Of a DNA stretch of 64,000 bases, positions 39,115 through 50,389 are shown piece by piece. The position numbers and the translations under genes were made by a program. Source of the DNA: Edolisoma coerulescens (taxonomy: Eukaryota > Chordata > Aves > Passeriformes > Campephagidae); assembly GCA_013397115.1 (NCBI GenBank), contig VWZW01001380.1, positions 914,154-978,153 on the forward strand. Direction: 5' to 3'. The notes beneath the pieces are model-generated. The model had not been told where the DNA came from, did no database searches, and saw only the letters and a program-made list of their open reading frames with translations. Within the stretch, counting starts at the first letter, position 1. Every line of letters begins with the position of its first letter.

Positions 39115-42100
39115 AGATAAAACAGCTTAAAGAAACAAAACACATCCTGAAATTATGGGTGATAAACTGTATAAAGGAAAAAGAAGAAGAGAAATGATAG
39201 CAAAAGGGAGAGAAAGAGCACGTGGTCTATAATTCTCCCTCCCTTCTTAGGTGAATGGACATATTAAAAGCCACTTGTTTTCAGCTGCAGATAATTGCAG
39301 CCTTTGCTTTGCCATGTTCTGCCTTAAATCCTTCCGTGTACTTTTTCGTCCAAGACTCTTCCAGTAATTTCATTCACAAGTAACCACAGCACTGAGTTTA
39401 ATATAGAACTTCCCAGAGCTGTAGCTGCACACAGGATTACACATAACATCATAGGCAGGAAGGTGTCACGCAGGCATTACAGCTACAATCAAATTACTGG
39501 AATAGCTATGAACCTTTGTGTCGCTATCCTTTTATACAAAACCTTGCTAATTAAGAGAAACTTGGACATCTGAGCTATATAAGAACAGCACCTCACAGAG
39601 TTTGAAAGTCTTGACACATTTTTCTTTCACTGAGATGGCACACAATTTTAGACAGAGTGCAAAACAGCATGTAAAATGCTCATAAAATATTTAGGTACCC
39701 TTACAAGTGTGTTATTTGAATTTCTTCCCCTGCTTCCTAGGAGATGAAGACCTTTCTACAGCATCAGCACTGGGCTTTGCTGATCAGCAAGAGATACAGA
39801 GGGTGAAACCTTCACTCCCCTGAAGCCAAATACATGGCAGCAAAATATTCCCTGATCTCTGTTAGGATCAATATTCCCTCCAGTTTGCTGTACAGGTAGA
39901 AACTCAACTACCCAGAACACTTTTATGCACAGAGCTATGGTTCCAACTACATCTTGACTCTGTAGGAATTTCCCATAAGCTGTTAAAATGACATTTGCTA
40001 AACAGGGCAAAACTGCAAAAGCATGCAAATACTTGTATTTGAAAGCCAAAACATGAGCTAAAGCAGCTGAGGACTCCACTTTCAGCTGGCTAACAGCAGC
40101 TCAGGTGTAAATGGCACCCACTGTCTACCTGCATCACACCAGGGGAGAGGACAGCAGTCTAGAATTTGGTTTCAAGCTCCAGCTTCACAACCACCAAGAA
40201 GCTGGTGTGTGCCAAGTTTTCTGAGATATTTAGGAATTTCTCCTTTTAGCTCTACCACTGCAGTGATGCTGCAGTTTCAGGAATGAAGCTAGTCACTGAC
40301 TCATGGCCCTTTGCCAGAGACCACAGATCCACCTATCAACACAGCAGTATTTATGTAAAGACACTGAAATAATCCAGGCTAAAAAGGAGCTCATTTTAGT
40401 GAGCTAAGATTCAGAAACAGCCAGACAGAACACATGGGAAGCTACAAACTGGGTGCAGGGGAGGAACTTCTGAGCCACAACTTTGCTGCAGAAGCCAATG
40501 GATTGTTGAATTACAGAGTCCAACTGAAAACAAACATACATTCATTAGCACACAGAGACATTAAATAATTCATTGTAAACACTTTCTGGAAGCAGAGACA
40601 AGATGAAGACAAGCAAAACAGCAGCAGTGTGTGTTAAGTTTTGGCTGCCAGCACAAAAAACAGATCAGTGACAGAGCACACACACCCCCAAGCAGCTCAG
40701 ATACGTGAGATCATTGATGAAGCCCTAGTGGTAATGATATCTTTCCATTATGTCAGAGATCTGCTGATGATTACTAAATGATTAGCAATTAATCCCAACT
40801 TTACATCCTCTGTGAGGGGCTCTACTGAGTAGTTACAGAGGAAAGAGCTCTTGCAATCATTGTAGATAGCTCTCTGAAAGCATTGCCTCTGTGCTCAGTG
40901 GCACTGAGAAAGACAAATTGAATATTAAGAGCTATTTGAAAAAAAATACAGACCAGGCAGAAAACCACGTTTTGTGACAGCATCAACATAGTTTGAATAC
41001 CCCATATTAAAAGGCAGGAGCAAGGCAACATATCAAAAAACCCACACAGATATGTGTCAGTTTCAGAAGAAATCATTAGGCAAACACTGACTGCCACTAA
41101 GACATAGACTTTAGCCACAGAATACAATTCACACGTGGATTAATTTATAAGCACATGCTGTATTTCCCACTCTGGACTTCTCTATATTGATGAAGTATTG
41201 TTGCCCAACCATTTACTCTTTATATTAAAAGACTATTTCTATATTACAAGTTTAGGTACTGCTGTACACCTACTTCTGTGTAGAAGCTCCAGTAACTGGC
41301 ACAAGGAGACAAAACCAGTAATATTTGAGATTATTTTTAGACTGTGAAACATGATTGATATAAAGGCTGGCTTAATAGCTGATAATTGTCAAATAGCAAG
41401 CCCCTATAACAACCAAAATTGATATCTCTTAAAGCAGCTTTCATGAGAATTTGTGAATAGTTATTTCAGTTTTGAATGCTAACATATGTTAATCAAAATT
41501 AAATTTCTCAGGTAAATGAACAAGACTCTTTTTAAGCTTAACCTTTGCATTCTGTACTCCTGTAAGACACAGTGTTTGAACATACTGATTCCAGGGAAAC
41601 AGCATCATTGCCAGTGGTACTGAAATTAATTTGGAGAGAGCACTCTGACTAAGAAATGGCCAGACAGGTACTGTAATTATAAAATATGTGTCCACATAGT
41701 GGCCAAGACAAAACGTTGAGAATAACTCCCCCCATAGAAAAACCTTAAAAACTGTTTCCGCTGGCTTTTGCTGATTTTCGTCTGAATTGTGTTTGGTCTG
41801 TTCTCAGCTTCCCCATCACATTGTCACATTTATCTCTTGTGCATCATCTCAGTGCAAGAGACCTGGGGAATAAACAAGGTCTGTTACCCTCGATGTCTAT
41901 CAGCTTCCCCAGCCAGCACAGACAGAGCCTGTGGACACAACAGCTAACTGCCTATCCCTGTCCCATTAGTTCCTGGAGAAATAATTGGGACTTAAGGATA
42001 ATTTGGGGGGTTGAAAGTGAATATCAAGTTTTTTCTTTCCAAAATTCTTCTTGAAGATACTTTCTGAATAATTTTTGCAAGTAATTATTCTTAGAGTGTA

Positions 42101-44310
42101 TTTCAAAGAAATACAGCAGACAGACGCAGACTGGCTGGTCACAAGACTTTATGCTGAGTGAAACATCTCTTTTTCTGGAGAAAAAACTGGACTGCACACA
42201 TCCTTCCATGTTTCTCTGAGCCTCAGGAGTAACATTCAGAAAAGTCTATTTTCATAATATCCAGTTAGAAAATTGTTTTCCATTAAAATTCAACATGCAT
42301 TCTTGAACAAAAAAAAAAAAAAGAAAGAAAAGGAAAACTTTTTTTTTCCTGTCAATCGGGGAACACAGAATTACAAGACACTTTTTCCAGTGAAGGAAGA
42401 CAGTAACACTGACTTAGCCCAGTAACAACTCTTAGCCCAGCTTGGGGCTGTAGAAGGTTCATTATCAGCTTTGACGGTACTGGGCAGGACGAGAGCTAAT
42501 ATGTGTAAAGAGTCTGTTGCCTCTCATTAACATTTTAAATCACTGAGGCTGCTAAACTCAAGCAGTATTAGTAGCATTTGAGGAAGCTATTGATCAGAGA
42601 GACTAAAAACAGAAGCTTTCTTGTTTTGTGGCTTCTAAGCAAAAAACTGTAAATGTCTGCTAAATGATTTCAGGTGGAGCAGGTAAATTCATGACATAAG
42701 ACAACCAGAGAGTGCTCTGCCAGTAACTTGCTCTCTCTTGTACAGTAGAAGTTCTATTTAAGGGATTTGATTCACTCTGATTTCTGCACCATGACATGTA
42801 AAATGGCTTGCTGGGAAGGCAGGCCCAGAGCACCCAGGATTTTAAGGCTAATTCAAAATGTCACTGGGCACCTAAAGGAAGGCAGTGCAAGTCAAAGGCT
42901 GCAAGTGTGGTTTATTCTGGGCATGGAATTGTACTTAGGAAAGGGTTCCCTCCTCCCCACCCAACCCTTCTCCTTCTTACATTCCATTGTATTGTTTCAA
43001 CTTTGCTGATTCATTTTTTGAAACCATTGTACATAGTGCATATATGGTTCAGGGACTATATGAAATATCTGACGCAGACACTTCCTGAAAAATATTATGT
43101 TCTAAAAGAAAGGTTTTATTTCCTTGTCTCAAAGATTAAAAAACAACCCTACTCAATATGGGTATTTGATAATTACAAATTACACTGTATTAGAAAAAAA
43201 AAAAGAGGAAAGAAATCAAAATTTCAAAATACAAAAAGTTGAATCACATACTGGATGAAAAAAACACCCATTTATGCCACTTGGAGAACACATTGTATCA
43301 GTAACAACCTGTGAGGTAGTGAAAGAGTAGTGTCCAGAGCCCCATTTGCCTGTTTTGCCTCAGTCAGGGGCAGGGTACTGGACACATTAGCAAAAGGTGC
43401 TTTTTCGTGTTTGAATCATTTTCAGAAATTGAGAGGTGCTTTTATTTAAGTAGCTCTAAATGAAGTCAGATATGCAAGACATGACAAACAAGGCTGTCCA
43501 AGACAGAAATACAGAAAAAGATAAATCAGTGGAAAAACAGCTTTTTCTTTTTTTTCAACAAAAAGGAAAAGAAAGAACCAAGATGTCGATTGCCCCAGTA
43601 CAATGGAAGGATATAAATACAGGCATAAATATTTTAAATTTTAGTCATCTAGGCTAGAACTCAATTTTTTTGTTGACTTCAAGCATAAAAAGTAAACATC
43701 TCAAAGTGGAAACTGTAAAATATAAGAGAATAGCATGAGCATGCAAAGGCAGTGCTGGAAAAATAAACAAATAAATTGAGGTAGACTAGCAAGAGACAAA
43801 GGATAAAATGAAGTTCCACAAATACACTTCTGAGTAAGAGGAGGACCAAGAAAATCTACTGGTTGGGCAGCAGCTTGGAGGTGAACTCAAACTATTGACA
43901 TATTGTGCCAAGAAACCTGTTTACTGCTTTATTGACATTTTTTATCATGAAGGTCAATTGTAATTCACTGGCTCCTGCAATTAAAAGCTATCTAAAAAAT
44001 AAATAAAATTATATATATATATATAAAAAGGGAGGCACCATGACAGGACAGAATAGGGAAAGAAAATATTAGGAAAACATGTCGGTCAAGCACTTCAAAG
44101 TTAGCTATGCCATATTATATTTGCCCAAACTCTTGGAAAAGTGGATGAATATCAGAGCTGTAACTGCTTAAAAACTGTTATCAGAATCATTTCAGAAAGG
44201 ACATGATGGATGGAGATGGGTACAAAAGCCCTTACAAAAGCAAAAATTATGCCTGCTGTAAAAGTGGGAGGAAAAAATTATATCCTAGTTATTTTAATTT
44301 TCTTTACTTT
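39115..44310. other. AT-rich stretch, no gene seen
   Basis: The segment 40690-40800 (TGATGATTACTAAATGATTA and neighbours) looks regulatory in texture. It also holds A14 at 42309-42322, A11 at 43194-43204 and a TA microsatellite at 44010-44025. Two overlapping + frames at 42767-43242 (80 and 144 codons) show no known domain. Confidence 0.5.
44010..44025 (+). repeat. (TA)8 microsatellite
   Basis: Eight TA units flanked by A-rich sequence. Confidence 0.9.
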
Positions 44311-44319
44311 TTCAGTTTG

Positions 44320-44663
44320 TAAGTCACCTAAAAGGCAACGAGGAAAGGAGTAACTGAGCATGGATTCATCAAGAACACGGCACAAGGCTTGTTGCATGGG
44401 AAATAATTGATGCCCTATTTCATGATTTTAAAAAGACTTTTGGCATCTTTGCACACGACTTTCTCCTGATAAAACCAAGAAACATCATCTAAACAGTGTT
44501 ACTACAGGATAAATAGCTATAGAAAAAAATTGTGCTATAGCTATCAGTGTCTATGAGGACAAAAGCAGCTAATGGAGTTCTTGGTCAGCACTGAATCCAA
44601 TACCATTCTGTATTTTCATCATTAATCCTGATGTCAGAAGAGGGGCTGCTCCCATAATACTTC
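44320..44663 (+). mobile_element. Old CR1 LINE fragment, left part (reverse transcriptase region)
   Basis: GAGCATGGATTCATCAAGAA (from 44355), then a stretch reading DFKKTFGIFAHDFLL in one frame, match the CR1 reverse-transcriptase segment (family form DFSKAFDTVSHDxLL). Further right, AATCCAATACC and TTCATCATTAATCCTGATG match the section just after the catalytic region. It carries several stops and frameshifts and has no coding capacity. The homology resumes right of the insertion at 44664-44776. Confidence 0.6.
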
Positions 44664-44776
44664 ATGGAATCATAGAATGTCCTGAATTGGAAGGGACCCA
44701 CAAGGATCATTGAGTCCAATTCCTGGCACCGCACAGAACAATCCTAAAAATCCCACCATGTGCCTGGGAGCATTTG
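44664..44776 (-). mobile_element. CR1 LINE 3' end, inserted in an older CR1
   Basis: Begins with GGAATCATAGAATG, the complement of the CR1 tail, followed by GAATTGGAAGGGACCCACAA and CACCATGTGCCTGGGAGCAT. It is truncated at its 5' side, as CR1 copies usually are. It sits in the opposite orientation inside the older element. Confidence 0.9.
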
Positions 44777-45250
44777 AAGGTGTGTCTAAGGTGGGAACAT
44801 CTGCAGGCACACTGGGAGACACAATCAGAGTCCAAAAAGATCTCAGTAGAAATGGTTTGCAAAAGATTAACTGTGGCTCAAGGGTAGCTGCATTATTCTT
44901 ACTCTCAGAAATAACGAACTGCAGAAATGTAAGCTGGAAACAGCACAACAGTTCTGCACCAAAGGATCTGGATCAGAAGCTAAACCTGAATCTACAAAGC
45001 TATTGCAAATAAAAGCAGGGATCCTACTGGAAGCCTCATAGCCAGAATAAAGCATCCACTGAATTCCATCTGAAATTATCTTTTTGCTTTACTTGCTTTT
45101 GATGGATTACTGTTCAGTTGTGGACATTGTCTGCAGATTAAAAGATGCAGTTAATTTGAAAGAGCAGCATTCTAGAAAAACAACCTGCAAGACTGAAATA
45201 TTGGACCTTATTCTGAAAAAGACTTCAAAAACCATCATTATATAACACAA
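44777..45250 (+). mobile_element. Old CR1 LINE fragment, right part
   Basis: Continues the element broken at 44663: AGCACAACAGTTCTGCACCA AAGGATCTGG (from 44940), AGAAGCTAAACCTGAATCTA (44976) and CTGTTCAGTTGTGGACATTG (45110) follow the order of the late ORF2 part of CR1. Strongly diverged. A 100-codon + frame here (44710-45012) is only a remnant and crosses the insertion. Confidence 0.5.
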
Positions 45251-45259
45251 ATATGCACT

Positions 45260-47080
45260 TATATTCCAAAAGTGGAGCTTTGAGTCAAATATTAAAAAAA
45301 ACAACTTTGCAGAGGTAAAGACAAACGTGCAAGGAAAATAAAAAATCCTGTATAGCTCTGGAAACTGGCTAGAAAAACGTTTCCCAGGAATGGTTTAGTT
45401 ATGACAGATTCTGTATTTAAGACAATTTCTTGAGTTTTTTTCCAGACTCTTTTCCACTTATTATTTTATCTTACAGTAATCATAAACCACAAAAGTAGCT
45501 GAAAATACAATTTCATCAAATCCTGTTAAACCAGTTAAATATGTCAAGATTTAAACTAACTTTTTCTCAAAATTTTATACAGCCAGAATGCTGTCTAAGC
45601 CAAACAGACTCAGTTATGTCCGTGTCCCATTTTTACTCCAAGAGGTAGTAGCAGTTGTTTAGGTCTGTTCCTAAACCTTCCTCTTTCCCTTCTGAACTTT
45701 CAGCTGCATCAACCAAACATGAAGCTTCCTTGCATGTTCTGTGAACTTATGAAATGAGAATTAACCTGCTCACAAAGGACTACAGCATCAGGTCGGAAAA
45801 CCCTGTACATTATAAAAATCTGCACCAATAGCCTGAAGGAGATATTCCAACACATGAAGACACAATGTGGAGCAATCTTAATTCTTGGGAAGTATTAGAT
45901 ACTAATTAAGCAAATAAAATAAAGATCCCTCTCTGCATAACCTCTGTCCATGTCAACCTTAAACCAAGAGTATGGTCTCATGGTTATCTTTAATTGGAAT
46001 TCTGTGTTCCAGCCTAACACAAGTGATTTCCACATCCTGACAACTCCAGGTTCAATTACCATGACAACATGAACACATAATTACATACATGCCTTGAAAG
46101 CCAATGTAGAGGAGTAGAAAGCATTCACAGAACTTTGTGTGTGTTACCTGCATGCTAAACAAACAGTCTTTAAATGTATTTTTACAGGAGATCATAATGG
46201 TCAGCAAAGTAGTGAATTAAATTTATTTGAATTCAACAAAACGTAAGTTAAACAACAAGGTTACCTCAAACTTAATTTTATTCAATTCCATGAGAAAAAC
46301 CTCAGGAAGTTAACACAAAAACTTTTCTATGCAGTTCAGATTTTGAATAAAGATTTCATATTATTATAAAAACTTATAGGTTGTTAGAGACTGATTTGTG
46401 TAAGCAGTTTCATCCAGGAATTTAATATCAAAATAAATAAGTTGATTAGAATACTTATGCAATGACAATTACAAGTAGTTTAAAATCTCCTTTTTTGGTA
46501 ATACAGCTTTCCTGTATAGGCTTAATAAGCTTAAAGAATTGTGTCTTCTAGTTAAAGATTTATTTTTAGGACACACTTTTTAAAAAAAAAAAACATTTTT
46601 TTCTTAAATATCATAGCTTATTCATCTCTGTTCCCAGGAACATATTTCAAAACAGTTGTGAATAATTCTAATTTCAGTCTGTGTTCCCATTTAGTGCTAG
46701 TTTTTTATCCCTATGGTGTTATCAACAAATATTGCTTTTATCAGCTGTTATCAGCTGTGGTGGCTTCTGAGGTAATAAAAGATATCTTTAGAGGACTGAC
46801 GTCACCAAACTCATTAAACAGGACACTGAAGTTGGCAGCTAAGCTGGGCATTAGTTTCAGCTCTTGAGCAGGGAGCAGAGTTTATTACTGCACTTCTGAG
46901 AAATCAGTCCAATTCATCAAGTTATATCAGTGAAGTGTCCCTCACTGACACAGTGCTTTGGGATGCAGGAAAAGGATTATTTTTGCTGCAAAATGTCAAA
47001 GTGAAAGGGAGTTATGGCTTCAGAAGTATAGGACTGGGCACTGACTATTTTCCCTAGAAAAAACACCCACCTTTTCCCAG
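45260..47080. other. AT-rich stretch, no gene seen
   Basis: Includes A12 (46582-46593) and a tandem TTATCAGCTG pair (46738-46757). Nothing else was recognised. Confidence 0.55.
46738..46757 (+). promoter_or_regulatory. Tandem GATA/E-box word, TTATCAGCTG x2
   Basis: Two exact copies of TTATCAGCTG abut, each combining a GATA-type TTATC with an E-box CAGCTG; another TTATC lies just upstream (46719). A composite factor site is possible but untested. Confidence 0.3.
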
Positions 47081-47105
47081 AATGCGGAGCCTTTCACCGT
47101 TACAG

Positions 47106-47254
47106 CTCTGGTTTGTCAGCACATGGAATTTGGCCACTGCTCCCAAAATCAGGTCAGAAGCTCCTTGTCAGTGACACTTAAAGCTCACCGGTACATGGCA
47201 GCAGCTTTGATATTCCCGCTTTCCCAAACTGTTGTCATAAAGGAGTTTGAGCAG
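47106..47254 (+). other. Exon-like segment, 149 nt
   Basis: CCTTTCACCGTTACAG (ending at 47105) precedes it and TTTGAGCAG|GTAAGA follows it at 47246-47260, a consensus donor. Only one frame is open from end to end (49 codons, phase 2 to 0); the other two stop. The peptide is mixed, with Cys/His/Gln early and a hydrophobic patch (MAAALIFPLSQTVVIKEF) late, not long enough for a sure membrane segment. Several CpGs and balanced composition set it apart from its flanks. I recognise no family. It could also be a noncoding element whose frame is open by chance. Confidence 0.22.
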
Positions 47255-47259
47255 GTAAG

Positions 47260-49430
47260 AAACCTGAACCGGAAGTAGGAAATAACACTCACCTCGCTGA
47301 TTTCAAAGAGCAGCACTTACATTATTAAATGGATAAGAGTATTCATGTGCCTTACTTGTCCAGATGAATAGAATGAATGTATTTGAATGTCCTTCAGAAA
47401 GTGATACAGAAAAGAAAATCTCACACAGGTATGAAAACATTAAACAAGCACTTCCACTGGGGGAGAAAAGAAGACAGAACATTCTGAGTTCATTTAAATG
47501 AATGACAATACTCTCCTGGACCTTTAATGGGAGCAAGATTTTATCAGAGGTAAGAACCAAAGAGACAAAGTGAGCCAGGGTGAGAAAGAGGGAAGTTATT
47601 TCTGAGAGTAATGACTTAAAATAGACTTCATCCAGTCTTGCTGTGACTAAACAAGTGTCTTCGATGAAAAAAGAGAGAGTAGAAAGGCTGAGAATTCACT
47701 GAGAGTGCCTCTGTGACAATGTACGTCACCACAGACTGTTTAACCCCCTCTAAGCCCCCACAATTCCCAACAACCCAGTGGAGATTCTGTGGGAGCTCTT
47801 CAAGGTGATCACTTCAAGCCTCCAAAACACCGAAACCAATAGCTTCACCACTAAGGTAGGGGGTCTCTCAACATGTAGCCTTGGAGCACAAGAAAGATGT
47901 GCAGACATTTGGGAACAAAATGCATTTTTTCCTCCATGTGGTAGCCAGGAACAGAAATATTTCTGTTCTAATTTGGCCGTATAAACCCATACAACTCAAC
48001 ATTAATATGTCATATTCACCAAATTTGGTAGGTAAGACCATTTGACCGGGCAAAATACTCAGACCACAAATCAGGTTGTTAAATGACTAGGAAAAAAAGA
48101 GAGGATTAAGAAAAGTTTGTAAGTGCTAGAACGAAACCAGTAGCTTTTTGCAAGCAAAGAACCAAGATAATGGTGAAATATTTTGAACAAAATAAACATA
48201 TTAGCATCCCAAAAGCTGTAATATTGCTCAAACCTTCTGATAAAGTTAAGTAGATGTGAAATAATAGACAACAAGGTCTCAGTCTTAACATGTTTCTGCC
48301 ATGGATAAGGCTGAGATAATTTTCATTAATTTCTAATATAACGTACTTATAGGTGTAGGTTTTTTCACCTGTATATAGTGGCTAAAAAGGGTAGTTGTAA
48401 ACAGGAATTCATAGTTTAAAAAAACCCAAAATTAATTTAGCTAAAAGGTGTATTGCTTGGGAAGTATGATGAAAATAACGCTTAAAAATCTTTCTGCAAC
48501 AGTTGCAGATCCCTTGGAAAGTTCTTAGATTACCAAAGCAAACATAATCCTTATGAAGAAAAAAGAAAAAAAACCAAACAAATAAACAAAACAAAACAGA
48601 AAAAACCCCACAAAAGAATTCCATTAAGCTTGCAGAGTTGTTCCAGTCTTGAAGTACATCACACATGAAAACGCTTTTTTCCTTCCTGCTGGCACTGGTC
48701 TTTTCCCATGTCCTCTGTATGGAAATTCCAACCAAAGAATTCCAATAGGGTCTGCTAAAGAAATTGCAAGGTCTGCTTTCCTTTTTTTTCATAGTATTTT
48801 TTATTATTACTATTTTTTAAACTAAATTTAGAACAGAATTTCTTCCTTTAGTATTCCTCTGGATCTTGAGCATCTTCCAAACACTTTCACAGCACATATT
48901 AAAGAAATAACACATATTGGGATGGTTGTATTTATAGCAGAGCTTCAGTCATTATCATTCAGCTCTAATTCCTCCATAAAGACTGTGTTAATGTTTCTTT
49001 GAACAATTTCATCACATTAACGATTTCAAAAGATTTTGCTGTTTTGTAAGTTGTGACTGGAACAGCAGTTTGATATCAGAATAATGAATTTAACCATCTT
49101 TCTGATTACCGTGCCAAATTCTACATCCCCTGGGCACCTGAGGTAATGTCTGTTCTTATCCCATAATTGATAAAGCTTCAGCTATTTCTGTTAGTTTTTT
49201 ATGAGAAAGATTTTGATCTCCAGTAGATTTCAGCATCATAGGAGAGGCCTATTTTCCTTGCATGAAGAATTCAAGGGTCAAGAACAGGCAAAGAAATGTT
49301 TGATCTGAAGATCTTTTGGACAACTTTGTTTTAAAATTTTTCAAGTACTTAAAACTTTTAAGGTATTTGGAAATAGCATGCCTATTTATAATTAAAACAC
49401 GGTGTCTCTATTTCAAGCATAGAGACAGAG
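47260..49430. other. AT-rich stretch, no gene seen
   Basis: Contains the A-rich low-complexity run at 48545-48614 (CAAACAAATAAACAAAACAA). Open frames here are short or of biased composition. Confidence 0.55.
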
Positions 49431-49434
49431 AAAA

Positions 49435-49865
49435 TAGAATCACAGAATACGCTGAGTTGGAAGGGACCCACAAGGATCACAGAGTCCAACTCCTGGCCCT
49501 GCACAGGACACCCGAAGGATCACACCATGTGCCTGGGAGCCTTGTCCAAACGCTCCTTGAACTCTGTTCACAGGCTTGGGGCTGTGACCACTTCCCTGGG
49601 AGCTTGTTCAGTGCCCAACCACCTTCTGGGTGAAGAACCTTTTAAGAACCTTTTCCTAATGTCCAGCCTAAACCTTCCTCATCTCAGCTCCATGCCGTTC
49701 CCTCAAATCCTGTCACTGGTCATCAGAGAGAAGAGATCGGTACCTGCCCCTCCACTTCCCCTCGTGAGGAAGCTGCAGACCCCGGTGAGGTCTGACCTCA
49801 GTCTCCTCTTCTCCAGGCTGAACAGACCAAGTGGCCTCAGCCACTCTTCATAGACTCTCAGCTCT
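49435..49865 (-). mobile_element. CR1 LINE, 3' part, best-preserved copy
   Basis: Starts with TAGAATCACAGAATACG and GAGTTGGAAGGGACCCACAA, runs through CACCATGTGCCTGGGAGCCT, GACCACTTCCCTGGGAGCTT and GAGAAGAGATCGGTACCTGC, and ends in CTCTTCTCCAGGCTGAACAG and nearby sequence. All are CR1 landmarks in antisense order. It covers the end of ORF2 and the 3' UTR; the 5' part is missing, as is usual for this family. An 11-bp tandem duplication (AAGAACCTTTT, 49633-49654) is private to the copy. Open + frames here (to 49853) are shadows of the element. Confidence 0.93.
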
Positions 49866-50044
49866 TTCAAAGACATCAGGAATTTTTTTTCCCCGATCTC
49901 CTTTCAATATCACTGTGACAATACTTCCCGTCATCATCAGCATGACACTTACTCTAATTCCCAAGGCCGGTCTTCCTTCCTCTGTATCCCAGCTTTCAAA
50001 ATAAACATTAGTTTAGAAAAACTCTTCGTTTTCACCTTAGGGGA

Positions 50045-50315
50045 GGAGAGAGCAGCACCACCTGTTCGGGGTTTGGGTGGTGAGGGCAGCGGGGGCTGCA
50101 GGGCCTCTGTGAGGGGAGGCTGGGCCTGCCCGGATGCAGCCGGTTCCTGCCAGCCACCGCCAGTTCCCGCCAGTCACTGCTGGTTCCCGCCAGCCACAAC
50201 CGGCCCCAAAAATGCATTGAAGAACTGGCAAGACACTGCCTGGTGGGATTTTCCTCACAGGACTGAGGGAAAAAAGGTAGAGAAACAGCCCTGCCAGTGC
50301 ACATGTCAGCAATAA
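50045..50315. other. GC-rich segment with a 20-bp tandem repeat and an exon-like open region
   Basis: About eight CpGs and GC-rich composition over 270 bp. On the minus strand, CGCTTCCTCCTCAG at the right and CGAACAG|GTGGTG at the left bound 50062-50315 (254 nt), and two frames are open through it, each part of a 116-codon frame. Being open in two frames points to stop-poor composition rather than coding. The three-copy repeat (50141-50200) would translate to a Trp/Gly/Ala repeat. Confidence 0.25.
50141..50206 (+). repeat. 20-bp minisatellite, 3.3 copies
   Basis: Units begin at 50141, 50161 and 50181, each with the pattern xxGTTCCyGCCAGyCACxxC, with a partial fourth at 50201. Copies differ at several sites. 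Confidence 0.85.
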
Positions 50316-50389
50316 CTGAGGAGGAAGCGGGGCTGTGGGACTCCCTTGCTGCCCATGGGGACACAGGGTTGTCCCCTTGCACACCACAC

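Noticed and set aside
39756..40079. 107-codon minus frame
   Set aside because: No domain recognised, no good splice signals at its edges; length expected by chance.
46045..46062. CAGGTTCAATTACC as a tRNA B box
   Set aside because: No matching A box, acceptor stem or cloverleaf could be found around it.
49316..49853. Two + strand frames of 105 and 108 codons
   Set aside because: They are antisense readings of the CR1 element at 49435-49865.
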